64,000 bases of DNA from the NCBI GenBank assembly GCA_018265835.1, contig JABLYK010000005.1:1-64000 (forward strand), read 5' to 3'. Each line of letters opens with the position of its first letter. Positions within the stretch are counted from its first letter, which is position 1. The notes beneath the pieces were generated by a model. It was not told where the DNA came from and searched no databases. It saw only the letters and a list, made by a program, of their open reading frames with translations. The stretch comes from Oscillospiraceae bacterium (GTDB lineage: Bacteria; Bacillota; Clostridia; Oscillospirales; Oscillospiraceae). Of this stretch, positions 17,285 to 26,204 are shown piece after piece. The translations under genes and the position numbers were made by a program.

Positions 17285-18148
17285 ATGACGAAGTTTTATC
17301 GCATTGCCGGGCTAATAATCCGGCTCGATGCGCCTTTTTCCTTTCAAGTGAATGACGCAACAGAGTCGTTTCGCGTCCCAGCCTCCACTCCCGACTGGAC
17401 GGTGACGTGCTCGATACACGAGCAGCTTGATGCGCAGGAGACGCTGCCCATACGGTTTGGGAACTTTCGCGCCGGCACGGTGCAGGGCGTGATTACCCGC
17501 ACGTATCTCGGCGTGGAGAACCACCCCTATATGCAGGCAGTGGAAGCGGTTGATGCGCCGGAGCGGATGGAACTGAGATTCTCTCAGCAGGATCTGTCTT
17601 GGTCGGCGCGCACGATGCGGCTGTGGCTCGGCGTCGGACTACAGCACCAGCTCCTGCTGCGCGGAATGGTGCTGCTGCACGCTTCCTGCATTGACGCGGG
17701 TGGCTGCGCGATCCTGTTTGCAGCCCCGTCCGGAACCGGGAAGAGCACACAGGCCGCACTCTGGGAGCAGACGCGCGGCGCTGAGATCATCAACGGCGAC
17801 AAAATCGCAGTCGGCTTTGCCGACGGACGCCCTTGTGCGTTCGGCGTTCCTGTGTCCGGCACCAGCGGCATCTGCAAAAATGCGGTGTTGCCGCTGAGGG
17901 CGATCGTGCTTCTGTCACAGGCCGGGGAAAACGAAGCGCACCGATTGCGCGGCGGCGCTGCGCTGGCGCAGGTATGCGGCAACGCGGTGTTCGACGACTG
18001 GCGTTTGGGCGAGGCTGCGCTGCTGATGGAGCGTGTGTCGCGCGTGTTGGCTGACGTGCCGGTGCTTGCGCTTGCCTGCACGCCGGACGAGCGTGCTGTG
18101 GAGACGCTGGAGCAGGCGCTCTGGCGTCTTGAGGGGGAAATACGATGA
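17285..18148 (+). CDS. HPr-kinase-like protein (peptide-associated)
   Basis: A 287-residue P-loop protein related to HPr kinase/phosphorylase. Walker A is PSGTGKSTQ (about 148-156) after a beta-rich N-terminal half, and INGDKIAV matches the following acidic segment. It is too divergent and in the wrong context to be the metabolic HprK. Relatives in lasso-peptide clusters (the paeninodin kinase) phosphorylate the C-terminal Ser of the precursor, and the peptide encoded just upstream ends in Ser. I therefore infer peptide kinase activity. It overlaps the radical SAM gene by 4 nt (ATGA). Confidence 0.72.
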   Translation: MTKFYRIAGLIIRLDAPFSFQVNDATESFRVPASTPDWTVTCSIHEQLDAQETLPIRFGNFRAGTVQGVITRTYLGVENHPYMQAVEAVDAPERMELRFSQQDLSWSARTMRLWLGVGLQHQLLLRGMVLLHASCIDAGGCAILFAAPSGTGKSTQAALWEQTRGAEIINGDKIAVGFADGRPCAFGVPVSGTSGICKNAVLPLRAIVLLSQAGENEAHRLRGGAALAQVCGNAVFDDWRLGEAALLMERVSRVLADVPVLALACTPDERAVETLEQALWRLEGEIR

Positions 18149-19269
18149 ATGCAGATCAATATCTGGAATATATGTTTTACCGCGCCGGGTCGGAACATGT
18201 TCCGCTCTCCGGCACCTTTGAGCTGACCTGCCGCTGCAATTTTGACTGCCGGATGTGCTATATTCACCGTAGCTCGTTCGATCGGGAAGCACTGCGCGAC
18301 GAACTGACTGCCGAGCAGTGGATGCGTTTGACCGACGCTGCTGCGGCACGCGGGATGCTCACGCTGCTGCTCACCGGCGGCGAGCCTCTGATCCGGCCGG
18401 ATTTCCGCGAGATTTACCAGCATTGTAGGCGGCGGGGAATTCTGGTGTCCATCAACAGCAACGCTTCGCTGATTACGGAGCGGGACGTCGCGTTCTTCGC
18501 GCAGAATCCACCGCGGAGACTGAACATTACGCTGTATGGAAATTCGCGGGAGACCTATGCGAAGCTCTGTGGAGACCCGGATGCATACGATCGGGTGACG
18601 CACAACGTGACAGCGCTGCATGCAGCTGGCGTACCGATAAAACTCAACATCTCCGTCACGCAGTACAATCTTCACGAGCTACGCGATATGCTGCGCTTTG
18701 CAAAAACATTGGAGATTCCTGCTCAGGCCGCAAGCTATATGTTTCCGCCTTTGCGTGCACAGGAGCATTCTGCGTGCTCGGCTGACCGCCTGACGCCGGA
18801 GGATGCTGCTGCGGCGCAGATGATCTATGACAGCTTTCGCCTTTCTCCGGAAGCGTTTGCCGAGCGGCGCGAAACGCTGCTGCGCGGTGAACACTATGTG
18901 GATCCAGACGAGGAGTGTCTGGATCAGCCGACGGAGCGTATCCGGTGCCGTGCGGGGCATACCTGCTTCTGGGTTACGTGGGATGGGCAAGTGCGCCCTT
19001 GCGGAATGATGCAGACACCGACGGTGCCGCTCGACGACGGATTTGACGCGGCATGGCAACAAACCCAGTCGAAGACCCGGCAGATTGTGATCCCGGCGAA
19101 GTGTACCGAGTGTGCGCTGCGGCATCTGTGCGGCGCGTGTCCTTCTGCATCCTATGCGGAAACCGGCAGGTATTCCGGCGTTCCAGAATATCTGTGCCGA
19201 AAAACGAATGCTTATTTGAAACTGCTTCAGGATTACGATCCCGGTATGTGGCAAGGCTCACAGACATGA
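18145..19269 (+). CDS. radical SAM/SPASM peptide-maturation enzyme
   Basis: A 374-residue radical SAM protein. The SAM-binding cluster is C31-x3-C35-x2-C38 (CNFDCRMC), followed by the LLTGGEPL motif. The C-terminal half has SPASM Cys motifs, including TWDGQVRPCG and CTECALRHLCGACPS, which bind auxiliary iron-sulfur clusters. Such enzymes install crosslinks or epimerise residues in RiPP precursors. It ends the peptide module: precursor, kinase, then this enzyme. It has no fused leader-binding domain that I can see, so the stand-alone PqqD at 5032 is the probable partner. Confidence 0.88.
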   Translation: MNADQYLEYMFYRAGSEHVPLSGTFELTCRCNFDCRMCYIHRSSFDREALRDELTAEQWMRLTDAAAARGMLTLLLTGGEPLIRPDFREIYQHCRRRGILVSINSNASLITERDVAFFAQNPPRRLNITLYGNSRETYAKLCGDPDAYDRVTHNVTALHAAGVPIKLNISVTQYNLHELRDMLRFAKTLEIPAQAASYMFPPLRAQEHSACSADRLTPEDAAAAQMIYDSFRLSPEAFAERRETLLRGEHYVDPDEECLDQPTERIRCRAGHTCFWVTWDGQVRPCGMMQTPTVPLDDGFDAAWQQTQSKTRQIVIPAKCTECALRHLCGACPSASYAETGRYSGVPEYLCRKTNAYLKLLQDYDPGMWQGSQT

Positions 19270-19585
19270 TTTTTCGGGCTTTGCAGAAGTGAAAAGTTAT
19301 GATCACTCAAAATATATATTGCGTAGACATACGGATACATGTCGAAAACGCTCTGAAAATGGTTGGAATTATGGTATAATCAATAAAATATACGACCAAT
19401 TATGCAAGAAACACTTCCAAAATGTGATAAAAAGTGCACAGAGTCTTGATAAATTGCGGAAATGTGTTATACTGTATCAGAATTTTACAGATTCTGTTTT
19501 GCACTGCGGGACGCTCGACGTCCGGAAGCAGAGCGGGGCGGAGTACGGACAATCAGGGGCATATGGCCGCGGAGGGACGATACAA
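19270..19585 (+). promoter_or_regulatory. leader region with two promoter candidates for the assembly cluster
   Basis: A 316-nt AT-rich gap without a gene. An extended -10 (TGGTATAAT, 19372-19380) lies upstream. A better sigma-A site, TTGATA with a 16-nt spacer and TATACT, spans 19446-19473. Transcription from it would give a leader of about 105 nt before ATG 19586. No terminator for the radical SAM gene is obvious. Confidence 0.5.
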
Positions 19586-21466
19586 ATGAAAACAGTAACC
19601 AATCACCTGAACCGGCAGAAGACCATTCGCGTCTGCTGCCTGCTGGTGCTGGATGTCGTGCTCATCAACCTGGCGGCGTTTCTGGCGCTGTTTGTCCGGT
19701 TTGAGTTCGATTATGCTGCGCTGCTGGAATCCGGCTTCCTGAAAAGCCTGTGGTCCTATGCGGCGATGAATACGCTGACGACGGTCATTGTATTTGCGGT
19801 GTTCAAGCTGTACAATAGCCTGTGGGAGTTCGCCAGTACGGTGGAATTGACCCGGCTGGGCATCGCATCCATCTTGTCGGCGGTACTGTGCATGTTCGGA
19901 ATGTATATGCTGAACCTCTCGGTGCCGCGCAGCTTTCCGATCCTGTATGCGCTGTTTCTGGGGGTGTTCTGTGCGCTGCTCCGGTTCGCATATCGGACGC
20001 TGCGCCGCCGCCGCGCCGGGCTGCACAGCTCCGGCGGCAAGCGCACGATGCTCATCGGCGGCGGTCAGGCCGGCGCGATGGTCATGCGCGAATTTCTGTA
20101 CAGCGCGCATTCGGAAAACAAAGTGGTCTGCATCATTGACGACGATAAGTCCAAGCACGGCAGCTATCTGCGCGGCGTGCGGATCGTTGGCGGCATGACG
20201 GACATTCCGACTGCGGTTCAAAAGTATAACGTAGAGGAAATTGTACTTGCCATCCCTTCCGCCACGCGCCGGCAGCGGATGCGCATTCTGGAGATTTGCC
20301 AGCAGACCGGCTGCCGCCTGCGGACGCTGCCGGGCCTGTATCAGATCGCCAACGGCGAGGTGAACATTCAGCAGATCCGGGAGGTCGATATTGAGGACCT
20401 GCTCGGCCGCGACACGGTGCGGATTGATCTGGACGAGGTCGCCGGGTATATCGAGGGCAAGGTTGTGCTCGTCACGGGCGGCGGCGGCAGCATCGGCAGC
20501 GAGCTTTGCCGGCAGGCCGCGGCGCAGCACCCGAAGCAGCTCATTATTTTTGACATTTACGAAAACAACGCTTATGATATTCAGATGGAGCTGCAGCGCA
20601 CGCATCCGGAGCTGGATCTGGTCGTGCTGATTGGCTCTGTGCGCGACGCGCAGCGCGTTCGAAATGTATTCGACCAGTATCGCCCGGAGCTGGTCTGCCA
20701 CGCGGCGGCGCACAAGCATGTGCCGCTCATGGAGGCGTCGCCGTTCGAGGCGATCAAGAACAACGTGTTCGGCACGTACAATGCCGCGCGCGCAGCGGAC
20801 GAGTTTGGTGCGCAGCGGTTTATCCTGATTTCAACGGACAAGGCCGTGAACCCGACGAATGTGATGGGCGCCTCCAAGCGCATCTGCGAGATGATCGTGC
20901 AGATGATGAACGAGCGCTCGGCGACGGAGTATGTCGCGGTGCGCTTCGGCAACGTGCTCGGCTCTGCGGGCAGCGTGATTCCGCTGTTTCGCAAGCAGAT
21001 CAAGGCGGGCGGCCCCGTCACGGTCACGGACAGGAACGTGATCCGGTATTTCATGACGATTCCGGAGGCGGTGCAGCTGATTTTCCAGGCCGGCGCCTAC
21101 GCGCGCGGCGGGGAGATTTTTGTGCTCGACATGGGCGATCCGGTGCGCATTGACGATCTGGCGCGCAAGATGATCCGCCTGTCCGGGCTTGAGCCGGATG
21201 TGGATATCCCGATTGTCTATACCGGCCTGCGCCCCGGCGAGAAGCTGTATGAAGAGCTGCTGCTCAGCGGCGAGGGCATGAAAAAGACGCGGAACGATTT
21301 GATTTACATTGGGCACGAGATCGACTTTGACAAAGCGGCGTTTGAGGAAAACCTGATGCTTCTCAAGACCATGGACGAGACGGATACTGACGCCCTGCGG
21401 GACAAAATCGCCGAAATCGTCCCAACCTATTGCGAGCAGACGAGACTGGAAGAGGTGTTTGCATGA
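19586..21466 (+). CDS. membrane nucleoside-diphosphate-sugar dehydratase (PglF/CapD-like)
   Basis: A 626-residue enzyme with about four N-terminal membrane helices (to about residue 120), a CoA-binding-like domain, and a Rossmann extended-SDR domain with TGGGGSIGSE at its start and STDKAVNPTNVMGASKR further on. Close families (PglF, WbpM, CapD) convert UDP-GlcNAc to the 4-keto-6-deoxy sugar that feeds the priming transferase. The frame is open from 19289, but AGGGA before ATG 19586 and the start of the hydrophobic region define the true start. It overlaps the next gene by 4 nt. Confidence 0.87.
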   Translation: MKTVTNHLNRQKTIRVCCLLVLDVVLINLAAFLALFVRFEFDYAALLESGFLKSLWSYAAMNTLTTVIVFAVFKLYNSLWEFASTVELTRLGIASILSAVLCMFGMYMLNLSVPRSFPILYALFLGVFCALLRFAYRTLRRRRAGLHSSGGKRTMLIGGGQAGAMVMREFLYSAHSENKVVCIIDDDKSKHGSYLRGVRIVGGMTDIPTAVQKYNVEEIVLAIPSATRRQRMRILEICQQTGCRLRTLPGLYQIANGEVNIQQIREVDIEDLLGRDTVRIDLDEVAGYIEGKVVLVTGGGGSIGSELCRQAAAQHPKQLIIFDIYENNAYDIQMELQRTHPELDLVVLIGSVRDAQRVRNVFDQYRPELVCHAAAHKHVPLMEASPFEAIKNNVFGTYNAARAADEFGAQRFILISTDKAVNPTNVMGASKRICEMIVQMMNERSATEYVAVRFGNVLGSAGSVIPLFRKQIKAGGPVTVTDRNVIRYFMTIPEAVQLIFQAGAYARGGEIFVLDMGDPVRIDDLARKMIRLSGLEPDVDIPIVYTGLRPGEKLYEELLLSGEGMKKTRNDLIYIGHEIDFDKAAFEENLMLLKTMDETDTDALRDKIAEIVPTYCEQTRLEEVFA

Positions 21467-22083
21467 GGGAACGAGCCACAATTTATGAGAGATACGTCAA
21501 GCGCGTGCTGGATGTGAGTCTGTCCGGCGCGGCGCTGGTGGTGCTGTCTCCACTGATGCTGGCGACGGCTGCGGCCGTGAAGCTGGATTCGAAAGGTCCG
21601 GTGCTGTTTTGCCAGCAGCGCCTCGGTCTGCACGGCGAGCCGTTTACGATGTATAAGTTCCGGTCGATGCGCACGGATACGCCGAAGGACATGCCAACGC
21701 ATCTGCTGCAGCATCCTGACGCATGTATAACCCGCACGGGGCGGTTCTTGAGAAAAACTTCGCTGGACGAGCTGCCGCAGCTTTTGAACATTTTGGCGGG
21801 AGACATGAGCGTGATCGGTCCGCGGCCTGCACTGTGGAATCAGGAGGACTTGTTTCAGGAGCGCGAGCGATATGGCGCAAACGATGTCCGCCCTGGCTTG
21901 ACCGGGTGGGCGCAGATTCATGGCCGGGACGAGCTGGAAATTCCGGAAAAGGCCCGGCTGGACGGCGAATATGTGGAGCATCTCAGCTTTTCGTTTGATT
22001 GCAAATGCTTTTTTGGCACGATCGGTAAGGTTCTCCGACAGGAAGGCGTTGTGGAGGGCGGCACGGGAGCAATGGCGAGATGA
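21463..22083 (+). CDS. priming glycosyl-1-phosphate transferase (PglC/WcaJ family)
   Basis: A 206-residue, single-membrane-segment phosphoglycosyl transferase that moves a sugar-1-phosphate to undecaprenyl phosphate and so starts the repeat unit. Motifs are KRVLDVSLSGAALV at the N-terminal membrane segment, KLDSKGPVLFCQQRLG with the catalytic region, YKFRSMRTD and DELPQLLNIL, then GPRPAL. Its length matches the minimal PglC form. With the PglF-like gene before it and a GT4 after it, the set resembles the first steps of a Pgl-type pathway, although no PglD/PglE pair is present. Confidence 0.9.
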   Translation: MRERATIYERYVKRVLDVSLSGAALVVLSPLMLATAAAVKLDSKGPVLFCQQRLGLHGEPFTMYKFRSMRTDTPKDMPTHLLQHPDACITRTGRFLRKTSLDELPQLLNILAGDMSVIGPRPALWNQEDLFQERERYGANDVRPGLTGWAQIHGRDELEIPEKARLDGEYVEHLSFSFDCKCFFGTIGKVLRQEGVVEGGTGAMAR

Positions 22084-23159
22084 GCAGGATCCTGATTATT
22101 ACGAATCACTCTTACATGCTCTATCGCTTCCGGCTGGAACTGCTGGAGGAACTGGCCAAAACGAGCGAAGTGGTCATCAGCACGCCGTTTGTCGGCCATG
22201 AGGACGACTTGGCGGCGCAGGGCTTCCGGTTGATTGAAACGGCGGTTGACCGCCGCGGCATCAATCCCCAAACCGATGCGAAGCTGTTGGCGTTTTATTT
22301 CCGTCTGTTGAAGCGGGAACGGCCAAACCTTGTCATTACATATTCGATCAAACCGAACATTTACGCGGGGCTTGCGTGCAGCGCGCTTGACATTCCATAT
22401 TGTGCGAACGTGCAGGGCTTGGGCACTGCGTTCGAGCGCAAGGGTCTCGCCGAATTTGTGACCGCGCTTTACAAGGCTGCTTTCCGTAAGGTCAAAACCG
22501 TGTTTTTTGAAAACGAAGCGGATGCCGCTGTCTTTCGCAGTAAGCACATCCTTTCTGTCGAAAAGCAGCGGGTGCTCAACGGCGCGGGGATCAATCTGGA
22601 GCACTATGCGCTTCAGCCGTACCCCACGAACGATGTTATGCACTTCCTGTATCTTGGCCGGCTCATGAAGGAAAAGGGCATGGACGAGCTGTTCGCGGCG
22701 GCACGGCGGCTGCACAGCGAGGGATATCCATTTGTGCTCGATCTGGTTGGATTCTTTGAAGACGAATATAAGGCGCAGGTCGAGCAGCTTCAAGTGGATG
22801 GCATTGCAGTGTTCCACGGCTTTCAGGCGGAACCACGGCCTTTCTATGCCGCGGCGGATTGCGTTGTGATGCCCAGCTACCATGAGGGCATGTCCAACGT
22901 TTTGTTGGAGGCTGCGGCGACCGGCAGGCCGGTCATCACCTGCGACATCCCGGGCTGCCGCGAGGCGGTCGATGACGGCGTCAGCGGCTACCTGTGCCGC
23001 GTCCGGGATGCTGACAGCCTGTGCGCCGCCATGCGCCGGTTTTTAGAGCTGGATCCTGCCGCACGCCAGACGATGGGCGCCGCAGGACGCAAATTGGCGG
23101 AGGAGCGGTTCGATAAGGACAAAGTCGTTGCGTCTACGATTGTGGCTATGGGGATTTGA
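22080..23159 (+). CDS. glycosyltransferase family 4
   Basis: A 359-residue GT-B enzyme. The N-terminal domain begins with ILIITNHSYMLYRFRLEL, and the C-terminal domain holds the nucleotide-sugar site YHEGMSNVLLEAAATGRPVI with the E-x7-E spacing. It resembles PglA-type transferases that add the second sugar to the lipid-linked primer; donor and linkage are not readable. It overlaps the priming transferase by 4 nt. Confidence 0.85.
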   Translation: MSRILIITNHSYMLYRFRLELLEELAKTSEVVISTPFVGHEDDLAAQGFRLIETAVDRRGINPQTDAKLLAFYFRLLKRERPNLVITYSIKPNIYAGLACSALDIPYCANVQGLGTAFERKGLAEFVTALYKAAFRKVKTVFFENEADAAVFRSKHILSVEKQRVLNGAGINLEHYALQPYPTNDVMHFLYLGRLMKEKGMDELFAAARRLHSEGYPFVLDLVGFFEDEYKAQVEQLQVDGIAVFHGFQAEPRPFYAAADCVVMPSYHEGMSNVLLEAAATGRPVITCDIPGCREAVDDGVSGYLCRVRDADSLCAAMRRFLELDPAARQTMGAAGRKLAEERFDKDKVVASTIVAMGI

Positions 23160-23220
23160 CAGAAAACGAGCTGCATTCTATTTGAGAGAATCATCAAAGC
23201 ATATTCCGGGAGAGTAAGAT

Positions 23221-24363
23221 ATGAAGAGCCTGCTGGCATTATATTTTGGAACGATCCTGCTGGCATATCTGTCGCAGAAGTATCATCCTGTGCGCGAAAC
23301 GCTCCACATGAGAGGTTCGCGGCATTTTTTCTTTGCGCGAACGGATGTTTTTGTAGTGATCATTATTTTTTGGCTTTCGGCATTGTCATTTCTTCGCACG
23401 GGATATAACGATACCGGCAACTACATTGCAGCGTTTCAAGATTCGCCGAGCGTAGCTGAGTTTTTTTCTTCCGGGGACTATTTGGATTGGACAGGCAACC
23501 CACTTTCCAATCTGTACCGCGATTTTATGCGGGAGCTTACGGATAATTATCATATCTATTTTCTATTCCCGGCCTTGCTCAGCAGCATTGCGGTTGTAAA
23601 ACTGTGTAAGCGGTATTCTGTCAATTTTGCACTCAGCTTGCTGATCTTTCTTTCGATCGGTACGTATGTCACGTTTATTGCGGCGCTCAAGCAGAGCTTC
23701 GCGGTTGCAATTTTGCTGTTCAGCATTCCGTATGCGGCGGATAAAAAATACGTTCGATTCTATCTACTGGTCTTTCTGGCGATGCTGTTTCACACGCATG
23801 CGTTTATGTTTGCCATTCTTCCGCTCTTGTTTGGAAAACCGTGGCGAACGGTTACATTTGTCCTGTTGGGAGCAACCCTGTTTGCTATGGCGACATACGA
23901 TTCCACATTGGGCGCCTTTATGGAGTATGCACAGATGCTTGGTGCAAACGTGGCGGAAATTGAGGTCTTCGATGGGCATAGCGTCAATGTGCTGCGCGTT
24001 GCTGTGTATGCGGTTCCGCCACTGATCGCGCTGATATACAACAAAAGATTGTTCGCAGATTCAACGCCGATGGAGAATCTGTTCGTCAATATGAGTATTG
24101 TCGGCCTGTTCATTTTGTCGATCGGCCTTGTCGAAGGCGCAAACCTCTATGCCCGCATGGCGGCGTATTTTGAAATCGGAACGGCGATTGCATTGCCGTG
24201 GATGCTGAAAAAGATTTTCCCGCAAAAGCAGACAAAAGTAATTACGATTACGGCAGCTGTATTGTATTTCGGATATTTTTACTATGAGTTTGCAATCACC
24301 AAAGGTTTTGAAGGCGAATATACCGCGATTACCATCTGGCAGTTTATTCGGAGTATCATATAA
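23221..24363 (+). CDS. EpsG-family polysaccharide polymerase-like membrane protein
   Basis: A 380-residue polytopic protein with roughly ten hydrophobic segments and the EpsG landmarks RTGYNDTGNYIAAF near the N terminus and a central KQSFAVAILLFS. EpsG/Wzy proteins polymerise lipid-linked repeat units on the outer membrane face. The gene follows a 61-nt gap and has clearly more AT-rich codons than the genes before it. This is about where the variable segment begins. Confidence 0.82.
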   Translation: MKSLLALYFGTILLAYLSQKYHPVRETLHMRGSRHFFFARTDVFVVIIIFWLSALSFLRTGYNDTGNYIAAFQDSPSVAEFFSSGDYLDWTGNPLSNLYRDFMRELTDNYHIYFLFPALLSSIAVVKLCKRYSVNFALSLLIFLSIGTYVTFIAALKQSFAVAILLFSIPYAADKKYVRFYLLVFLAMLFHTHAFMFAILPLLFGKPWRTVTFVLLGATLFAMATYDSTLGAFMEYAQMLGANVAEIEVFDGHSVNVLRVAVYAVPPLIALIYNKRLFADSTPMENLFVNMSIVGLFILSIGLVEGANLYARMAAYFEIGTAIALPWMLKKIFPQKQTKVITITAAVLYFGYFYYEFAITKGFEGEYTAITIWQFIRSII

Positions 24364-24375
24364 AAGGGCAAGTGA

Positions 24376-25239
24376 ATGATTGATATCTTTGCCCGAGCGG
24401 AACTGGAGCAAAACAAAATGAATATTCAAGATATCCAGAACGTGGAGCAGGAAATACTTGATGTAATCCACAATGTCTGTGAGGCATATCATTTGCGATA
24501 TTCCTTGGCATATGGAACATTGCTTGGAGCGGTCCGGCATGGTGGCTTTATCCCTTGGGATGACGATATTGACATCATGATGCCACGGGAGGATTATGAA
24601 AAGTTAATTACAGTTTGGGATCAAGCTGTGCCGAATGGATATCTTCTGCAAAATGTACGAACAAATCCGGATTTTACGCAAAGCTTCACCAAAATCCGAA
24701 AGGATCACACAACCTTCCTTCAAGAAGAAACAGAGCGGAGAAAAAGCTATCATAAGGGTATTTTTGTAGATATTTTTCCGGGCGATCGAGTGGCATCAAG
24801 CGAAATGGGAAGAAATCTTCAGTATTTTGCTTGCGCTGTGAATCTGCTGTATAACCGGGGGCATGCCAGTGGCTCCGGTGGGCTTGTTGGAAAAGTGGAA
24901 CAGATTTTGCTGAAAGCGCCGAAGGAGAAATATGCTCTGCGTCGAGAAGCGGCGGAGAAGTGGATTCGACGCTGGAATGGAAATAAATCGGCGCTGTATG
25001 TCTTCCCCAGCACGCTTGAATGGAGTCGGAAGTACTATCCCGCAGATCTTTTTGAAAATATGCGAACGATTGCATTCAATGGGAAAACATATCAGTGCGT
25101 TTCCGATCCTGACACCATTCTTCGCATGGATTACGGAGACTATATGCAGCTGCCACCCGAAGAAGATCGGGTTTGGAAACACCACCCTATCCTGATCGAT
25201 TTTGAACACAATTATGAGGAGCTGACTGACCAGCCATGA
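24376..25239 (+). CDS. LicD-family phosphotransferase
   Basis: A 287-residue LicD/FKRP-type nucleotidyltransferase-fold protein expected to transfer a phospho-group such as phosphocholine or another phospho-alditol to a glycan. The hallmark is AYGTLLGAVRHGGFIPWDDD with IDIMMPREDY, which supplies the metal-binding acids. Two starts are possible: ATG 24376, or ATG 24418 with GGAG upstream. The conserved domain begins after the second. No choline kinase or cytidylyltransferase genes lie nearby, so the donor is open. Confidence 0.82.
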   Translation: MIDIFARAELEQNKMNIQDIQNVEQEILDVIHNVCEAYHLRYSLAYGTLLGAVRHGGFIPWDDDIDIMMPREDYEKLITVWDQAVPNGYLLQNVRTNPDFTQSFTKIRKDHTTFLQEETERRKSYHKGIFVDIFPGDRVASSEMGRNLQYFACAVNLLYNRGHASGSGGLVGKVEQILLKAPKEKYALRREAAEKWIRRWNGNKSALYVFPSTLEWSRKYYPADLFENMRTIAFNGKTYQCVSDPDTILRMDYGDYMQLPPEEDRVWKHHPILIDFEHNYEELTDQP

Positions 25240-26198
25240 GCCAACCTACGTTAATTGTCTCCCTTGACTTTGAACTGTTCTGGGGTATGCAGGACGGATG
25301 GGCGCTATCTGAATATGAAGACCACGTTCTGGGAGGGCGGAAGGCGATTCCCAGACTTTTAGAGCTATTCCAAAAGCACAACATCCATGCCACCTGGGCG
25401 ACCGTTGGCTTTCAATTCGCTGAAAGTGAAACCGAAGTCCGGAAATATTCCCCTGCGCAAAAGCCCACTTATGATAATCCGGCTCTGTCAAGCTACCGCT
25501 GCTTTGGTCAAATCGGACAGGACGAAAAAGATGCACCTTGTTTCTACGCTCCAAGCCTAATTGAGAAGGTCGCGGCCACCCCCAACCAGGAGATCGGCAG
25601 CCATACCTTCTCCCACTACTATTGCCGGGAAACCGGTCAGACCGTGGAGCAATTTCGGGCCGACATGATGGCGGCCAAGGCCATTGCCGCCGATAAGGGA
25701 TATGCCCTCAAATCCGTAGTTCTGCCACGGAACCAATGTGAACCGGAATACACTCAAGTGCTGAATGAGCTGGGTTTTACCGCATACCGGGACGAGGAAA
25801 ATGACTGGATCCATGAGAAGGTCAACTTTCATCCGCTAATGCGTCTCCTGCGCCTTGCCGATGTGTATCTTCCTTTGACCGGCCAGGGCGGCTATGTGCC
25901 GAAAGTTGAAAACGGCATCGTCAATCTGGTGGGATCCCGGATGTATAAGCCATATTTCAAGCCGTTGGCTTTTCTGGAAGGATTGAAGGTTCACCGCATC
26001 AAAAAGCAGATGCTTCATGCGGCACGAAACGGCTTGACTTTCCATCTCTGGTGGCATCCCCACAATGTAGGCGTTTATACAGACTTCCATATGAAGCAGC
26101 TGGAAGAGATATTCGGCTACTATGAAGAATTGAAAGAAAAATACGGAATGCGCAGCCTAAATATGGGCGAGGCTGCACTGGAAGTTTTGAACAGGTGA
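25236..26198 (+). CDS. polysaccharide deacetylase (NodB-like)
   Basis: A 320-residue NodB-homology protein. It begins with LIVSLDFELFWGM, contains the HATWATVGFQF and GSHTFSHYYC stretches carrying the metal His residues, and later LVLPRN-like and FHLWWHPHN segments. There is no signal peptide, so it probably acts on a cytoplasmic lipid-linked sugar intermediate. Its start overlaps the LicD stop (ATGA). Confidence 0.82.
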   Translation: MSQPTLIVSLDFELFWGMQDGWALSEYEDHVLGGRKAIPRLLELFQKHNIHATWATVGFQFAESETEVRKYSPAQKPTYDNPALSSYRCFGQIGQDEKDAPCFYAPSLIEKVAATPNQEIGSHTFSHYYCRETGQTVEQFRADMMAAKAIAADKGYALKSVVLPRNQCEPEYTQVLNELGFTAYRDEENDWIHEKVNFHPLMRLLRLADVYLPLTGQGGYVPKVENGIVNLVGSRMYKPYFKPLAFLEGLKVHRIKKQMLHAARNGLTFHLWWHPHNVGVYTDFHMKQLEEIFGYYEELKEKYGMRSLNMGEAALEVLNR

Positions 26199-26204
26199 AA
26201 ATCC

